Source: CAVUQH01 sp963774445
GTDB taxonomy: Bacteria > Myxococcota_A > Polyangia > Haliangiales > Haliangiaceae
Assembly: GCA_963774445.1 (NCBI GenBank)
Contig: CAVZFC010000019.1
Span: 434,001 to 498,000, forward strand
DNA length: 64,000 nt
Reading direction: 5' to 3'
Below, one piece after another: positions 61,935 through 64,000 of this stretch. Below the pieces are notes generated by a model. That model was not told the DNA's origin and did not search any database. It worked only from the letters and a program-made list of their open reading frames with translations. The translations under genes were made by a program, and so were the position numbers. Positions within the stretch are counted from its first letter, which is position 1. Each line of letters starts with the position of its first letter.

Positions 61935-62022
61935 CCGGTCGCCCTGAGCTTGTCGAAGGGCGCAACGTTCGCTCCCTTCGACTACGGCCGCGCTTCGCGC
62001 GACCTTCGCTCAGGGAGACCGG
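61935..62022. repeat. REP-like palindromic repeat element
   Basis: The outer arms CCGGTCGCCCTGAGC and GCTCAGGGAGACCGG are a 15-base inverted repeat with one mismatch. The inner part contains CCCTGAGCTTGTCGAAGGG, a sequence resembling short interspersed palindromic repeats seen in many bacterial genomes. It lies in the 240-base gap between two convergent genes. Confidence 0.6.
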
Positions 62023-62101
62023 ATACGGAGGATGTCGGCCCATCTGGCCGAGATGTGACGAATCGTCAGAGCCGTGCGCTAGCCGCTGCTACCCGCCCTT
62101 T

Positions 62102-62575
62102 TTACCCTTCTGGGGAGTCCGACTCGTCGTGGACGAAGCGGGGTGGGCGCTCGAGCGAGCTGGTCGGCTTGGCCTGCACCAGCACCTTGCGCCCTACCGG
62201 AAACCAGACCTGAATCTTTCCCGGCTCGATATTCTCGACCACGCCGATACCGAACTTCACGTGGGCGACCCGGTCGCCCGCCTGGTAGCTCTCGCGGGGC
62301 GAGTAGGCCCGCGTCGGCCGCGCCAGGTCCGGCTCGACGGTCGGGCCGGCAGCCGGCTTGGACGCGCTGCGCGAGCTCGCGGTCTTGCGCGCGCGCACCG
62401 ACTTGGGCGCGGCCTTGTCGGCGCGACGACCGGACGGCCGGTAGCGGTGCTGCCCGCCGCACTCTTTGCACACGACGCGCGCGATCTGGCCGCCGACCAT
62501 GGCGACGACCACGTGCCAGACGTCCCCGCATTTACTGCAGACGGACTCGACATCAGAACCTGCGGAGATGGCCAT
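62102..62575 (-). CDS. zinc-ribbon protein with CarD-like C-terminal domain
   Basis: 157 residues. Two CxxC pairs (VCSKCGDVWHV, VVCKECGGQHRY) form a zinc ribbon at residues 12-45. A basic Ala-rich linker follows, then a small beta domain (YQAGDRVAHVKFGIGVVENI, PGKIQVWFPVGRKVLVQAKP) similar to CarD/UvrD-tail nucleic-acid or polymerase-binding modules. I prefer the ATG of MAISAGS; the upstream extension is not conserved-looking. Role is perhaps transcription-related. Confidence 0.72.
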   Translation of the reverse strand: MAISAGSDVESVCSKCGDVWHVVVAMVGGQIARVVCKECGGQHRYRPSGRRADKAAPKSVRARKTASSRSASKPAAGPTVEPDLARPTRAYSPRESYQAGDRVAHVKFGIGVVENIEPGKIQVWFPVGRKVLVQAKPTSSLERPPRFVHDESDSPEG

Positions 62576-62722
62576 CGGGCGATTGTACTCACGGCTTCCG
62601 CGGTGGCCAGAGGCGTTCTCCGGATTGCGCAGCGGATCTGGTTCGGACACGGCGAGAAAGTCGAGGTTGCACAAAACTTCACAGACCGCCGCGCGTCTCC
62701 TTGACAACCAAGGAGGGTCTCC

Positions 62723-63025
62723 ATGAATCGCTCATTCCGTCTTCTCGGCGCCGCTCTGCTGGCGCTTTCGCTGCCGATCCTGTGCGCACCGGCGACCGGC
62801 CTGGCGCAGAACAAATCCGCCCCGACCGACGACTGCGCCCGGGCCAAGAAGCAGGGCAAGAAGTGCAAGCTGATCGCCATCGACGACGGCGACGACGTCA
62901 CCGCCGGCGTCGCCAGCGCGACTGGCTCGGAGATCCGGGTGATCAAGCCGGTCACCCACTCCAGCCTGATCCGCCTGCGCGTGGACTTCATCGACAAGAT
63001 CGTCCGCGCCGGCGACCAGATCTAG
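62723..63025 (+). CDS. small secreted protein
   Basis: 100 residues: signal peptide (LLGAALLALSLPILCAPATG, cleavage near LAQ), two cysteines (DDCARAKKQGKKC), and a short beta region (SEIRVIKPVTHSSLIRLRVD). AAGGAGG precedes the ATG. Function unknown. Convergent with the next gene by one base. Confidence 0.7.
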   Translation: MNRSFRLLGAALLALSLPILCAPATGLAQNKSAPTDDCARAKKQGKKCKLIAIDDGDDVTAGVASATGSEIRVIKPVTHSSLIRLRVDFIDKIVRAGDQI

Positions 63026-63026
63026 G

Positions 63027-63692
63027 TCATCGGTTGCACATGGCGCTCTCGGTGCCGGGCGTGGCACCGAGGCGCCGCAGCCCGGCGCAGGCGGCGTCGA
63101 CCCAGGCGGCCACGCGGCGATCGCTGTCGGCCAGCGACGGCAGCAGCGCCGCGGCGCGCGTCGCCTCGCGCCACGCAACCACCGCCTGGGCGTCGTAGGT
63201 CTGGGCAAAGTTGCCCAGCTGGGCGAGGAACGCCGCGCGATCTTGCGAGTCGGCGATGTCGCCCGGCGGGCGCGCTGCGCGCAGGCGGTCGGCGAAGTCG
63301 GCCTCGAGGTCGCCCTGCCGGCTGTGAGCGCCCACGGTCCAGTCCAGCGCCTGGTAGTTGCCGACCTCGACGTAGAGGTTGCGCGCGGCCAGGTACTGCT
63401 GGCGGGCGGCGCGCAGGTTTTCGATCATCTGCGCCTGCGTCGGCGCGTCGATGGCGGTGGCGTCGAAGCTGTCGCGCTCGCACTCGGCCTGGGCGAAGAC
63501 TGCGACCGCCACCGCCGCGCGCGTCTCGCTGCTGTTCTGCTCCAGGTGATCCTCGCGGGCCTGCTTGGCCGCCTTGCGCTGATCGGGACAGCGCGTCGCC
63601 GGCTCGGGCGAATCCACCGGCGTGTACGGTGGGGGCGGCGGCAGCGATCCACCGCCGCAGGCCAAAAGGAGCGAGAGCACCAGCGCGCGCAT
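63027..63692 (-). CDS. predicted lipoprotein
   Basis: 221 residues. Short lipoprotein signal (MRALVLSLLLACGGGS), a Pro-rich linker and a helical body (QAQMIENLRAARQQYLAARN; WREATRAAALLPSLADSDR). Family not recognised. Divergent from the truncated lipoprotein gene at 63743; the 50-base gap would hold both promoters. Confidence 0.72.
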   Translation of the reverse strand: MRALVLSLLLACGGGSLPPPPPYTPVDSPEPATRCPDQRKAAKQAREDHLEQNSSETRAAVAVAVFAQAECERDSFDATAIDAPTQAQMIENLRAARQQYLAARNLYVEVGNYQALDWTVGAHSRQGDLEADFADRLRAARPPGDIADSQDRAAFLAQLGNFAQTYDAQAVVAWREATRAAALLPSLADSDRRVAAWVDAACAGLRRLGATPGTESAMCNR

Positions 63693-63742
63693 ACCCCTAG
63701 CGTAGCCCGGGTCCCGGGGTGATGTTAGGCTTCGCGAGCGCG

Positions 63743-64000
63743 ATGCTCCGCCGATCATCCGGTTCCGCCGCTCTGGCCGCGGCGCTGCTCCTCGTTGCCT
63801 GCTCGCGCGGCGATCGTCACGAGCGAGCCGCGGCGCCGCCAGCCGAGCCCGTGGCACAGCCCGCGGCCGCCGGCGACGCGGCACCACCCGCGCCGACCGC
63901 GCGCAGCTTCGCCTCCGCCGCCGAGGCGGTGCAGACCGTCCTGGCCGAGACCCACGCGCGCGTCGTCGGCTTCGGCGAGCAGCACGAGCTCCGCGGCGCC
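63743..64000 (+). CDS. lipoprotein, 5' part only (cut by window end)
   Basis: 86 codons are visible without a stop. Signal with lipobox (AALAAALLLVACSRGD), an Ala/Pro-rich linker, then VLAETHARVVGFGEQHELRG. The GFGEQH stretch recalls ChaN/EreA-like proteins with a G-E-x-H motif, but too little is present to decide. Not seen as a closed reading frame because it runs off the window. Confidence 0.65.
   Translation, partial: MLRRSSGSAALAAALLLVACSRGDRHERAAAPPAEPVAQPAAAGDAAPPAPTARSFASAAEAVQTVLAETHARVVGFGEQHELRGA

Overview
The window is about 70% GC and reads like a chromosome segment of a myxobacterium-type deltaproteobacterium (Myxococcota). Pointers are a carotenoid operon with a B12-dependent MerR photoreceptor, NtrC/sigma54 regulation, an FHA protein next to a Ser/Thr kinase, many lipoproteins, and long operons with ATGA/GTGA overlaps. 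No rRNA, tRNA, CRISPR array or transposase was seen. The assembly carries scattered single-base frameshifts, listed gene by gene, so several 'broken' genes are probably intact in the cell.

Region 1 (65-19802) is the most interesting part. A globin-coupled (heme-type) histidine kinase is divergent from an NtrC-type response regulator. Around them are five genes carrying ten universal-stress-protein (UspA) domains, five CBS-pair proteins, oxygen-independent HemN, a SERCA-like P-type ATPase, a SulP transporter, an MgtC/DUF4010 membrane protein, a MerR regulator, a primary-type sigma factor and a host-attachment-like protein. At least eight sigma54 (-24/-12) promoters can be read by eye in front of these genes, and several have an upstream dyad CGCA-N5-TGCG. 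In six promoters an in-frame ATG lies exactly 14 bases after the C of the -12 GC, which predicts leaderless mRNAs. The gene content resembles the mycobacterial DosR dormancy regulon (heme sensor, USPs, CBS protein, P-type ATPase) rebuilt on sigma54 control.

Region 2 (19815-28774) is a phosphate-starvation locus: phoB-phoR, phoU, pstSCAB, a second PhoB paralogue and a pseudo-receiver regulator, with Pho-box-like 7+4+7 repeats in front of most units.

Region 3 (28775-40719) holds a large OmpA/discoidin-like surface protein, a zinc-ribbon/FHA/winged-helix regulator overlapping a Ser/Thr kinase, a tract of about 3.6 kb full of frame changes, and a row of lipoprotein and secreted-protein genes.

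Region 4 (40785-47638, minus strand) is tonB-exbB-exbD-exbD-TonB-dependent receptor followed by a beta-helix-like lipoprotein. Its upstream region has four phased Pho-box units, so it is probably phosphate-regulated uptake. A tandem USP gene diverges from it.

Region 5 (48586-59306) has a DUF6909-like protein and then the carotenoid operon crtY-crtE-crtI-crtB, a His-rich membrane protein, a glycosyltransferase and a CarH-like MerR-B12 regulator, followed by a UDP-glucuronate decarboxylase and a methyltransferase. Phased 11-bp TAGAC-type repeats in front of crtY look like CarH operators.

Region 6 (59356-64000) contains small zinc-ribbon, anti-sigma-like, lipoprotein and secreted proteins, one REP-like palindromic repeat, and a lipoprotein gene cut off by the window end.
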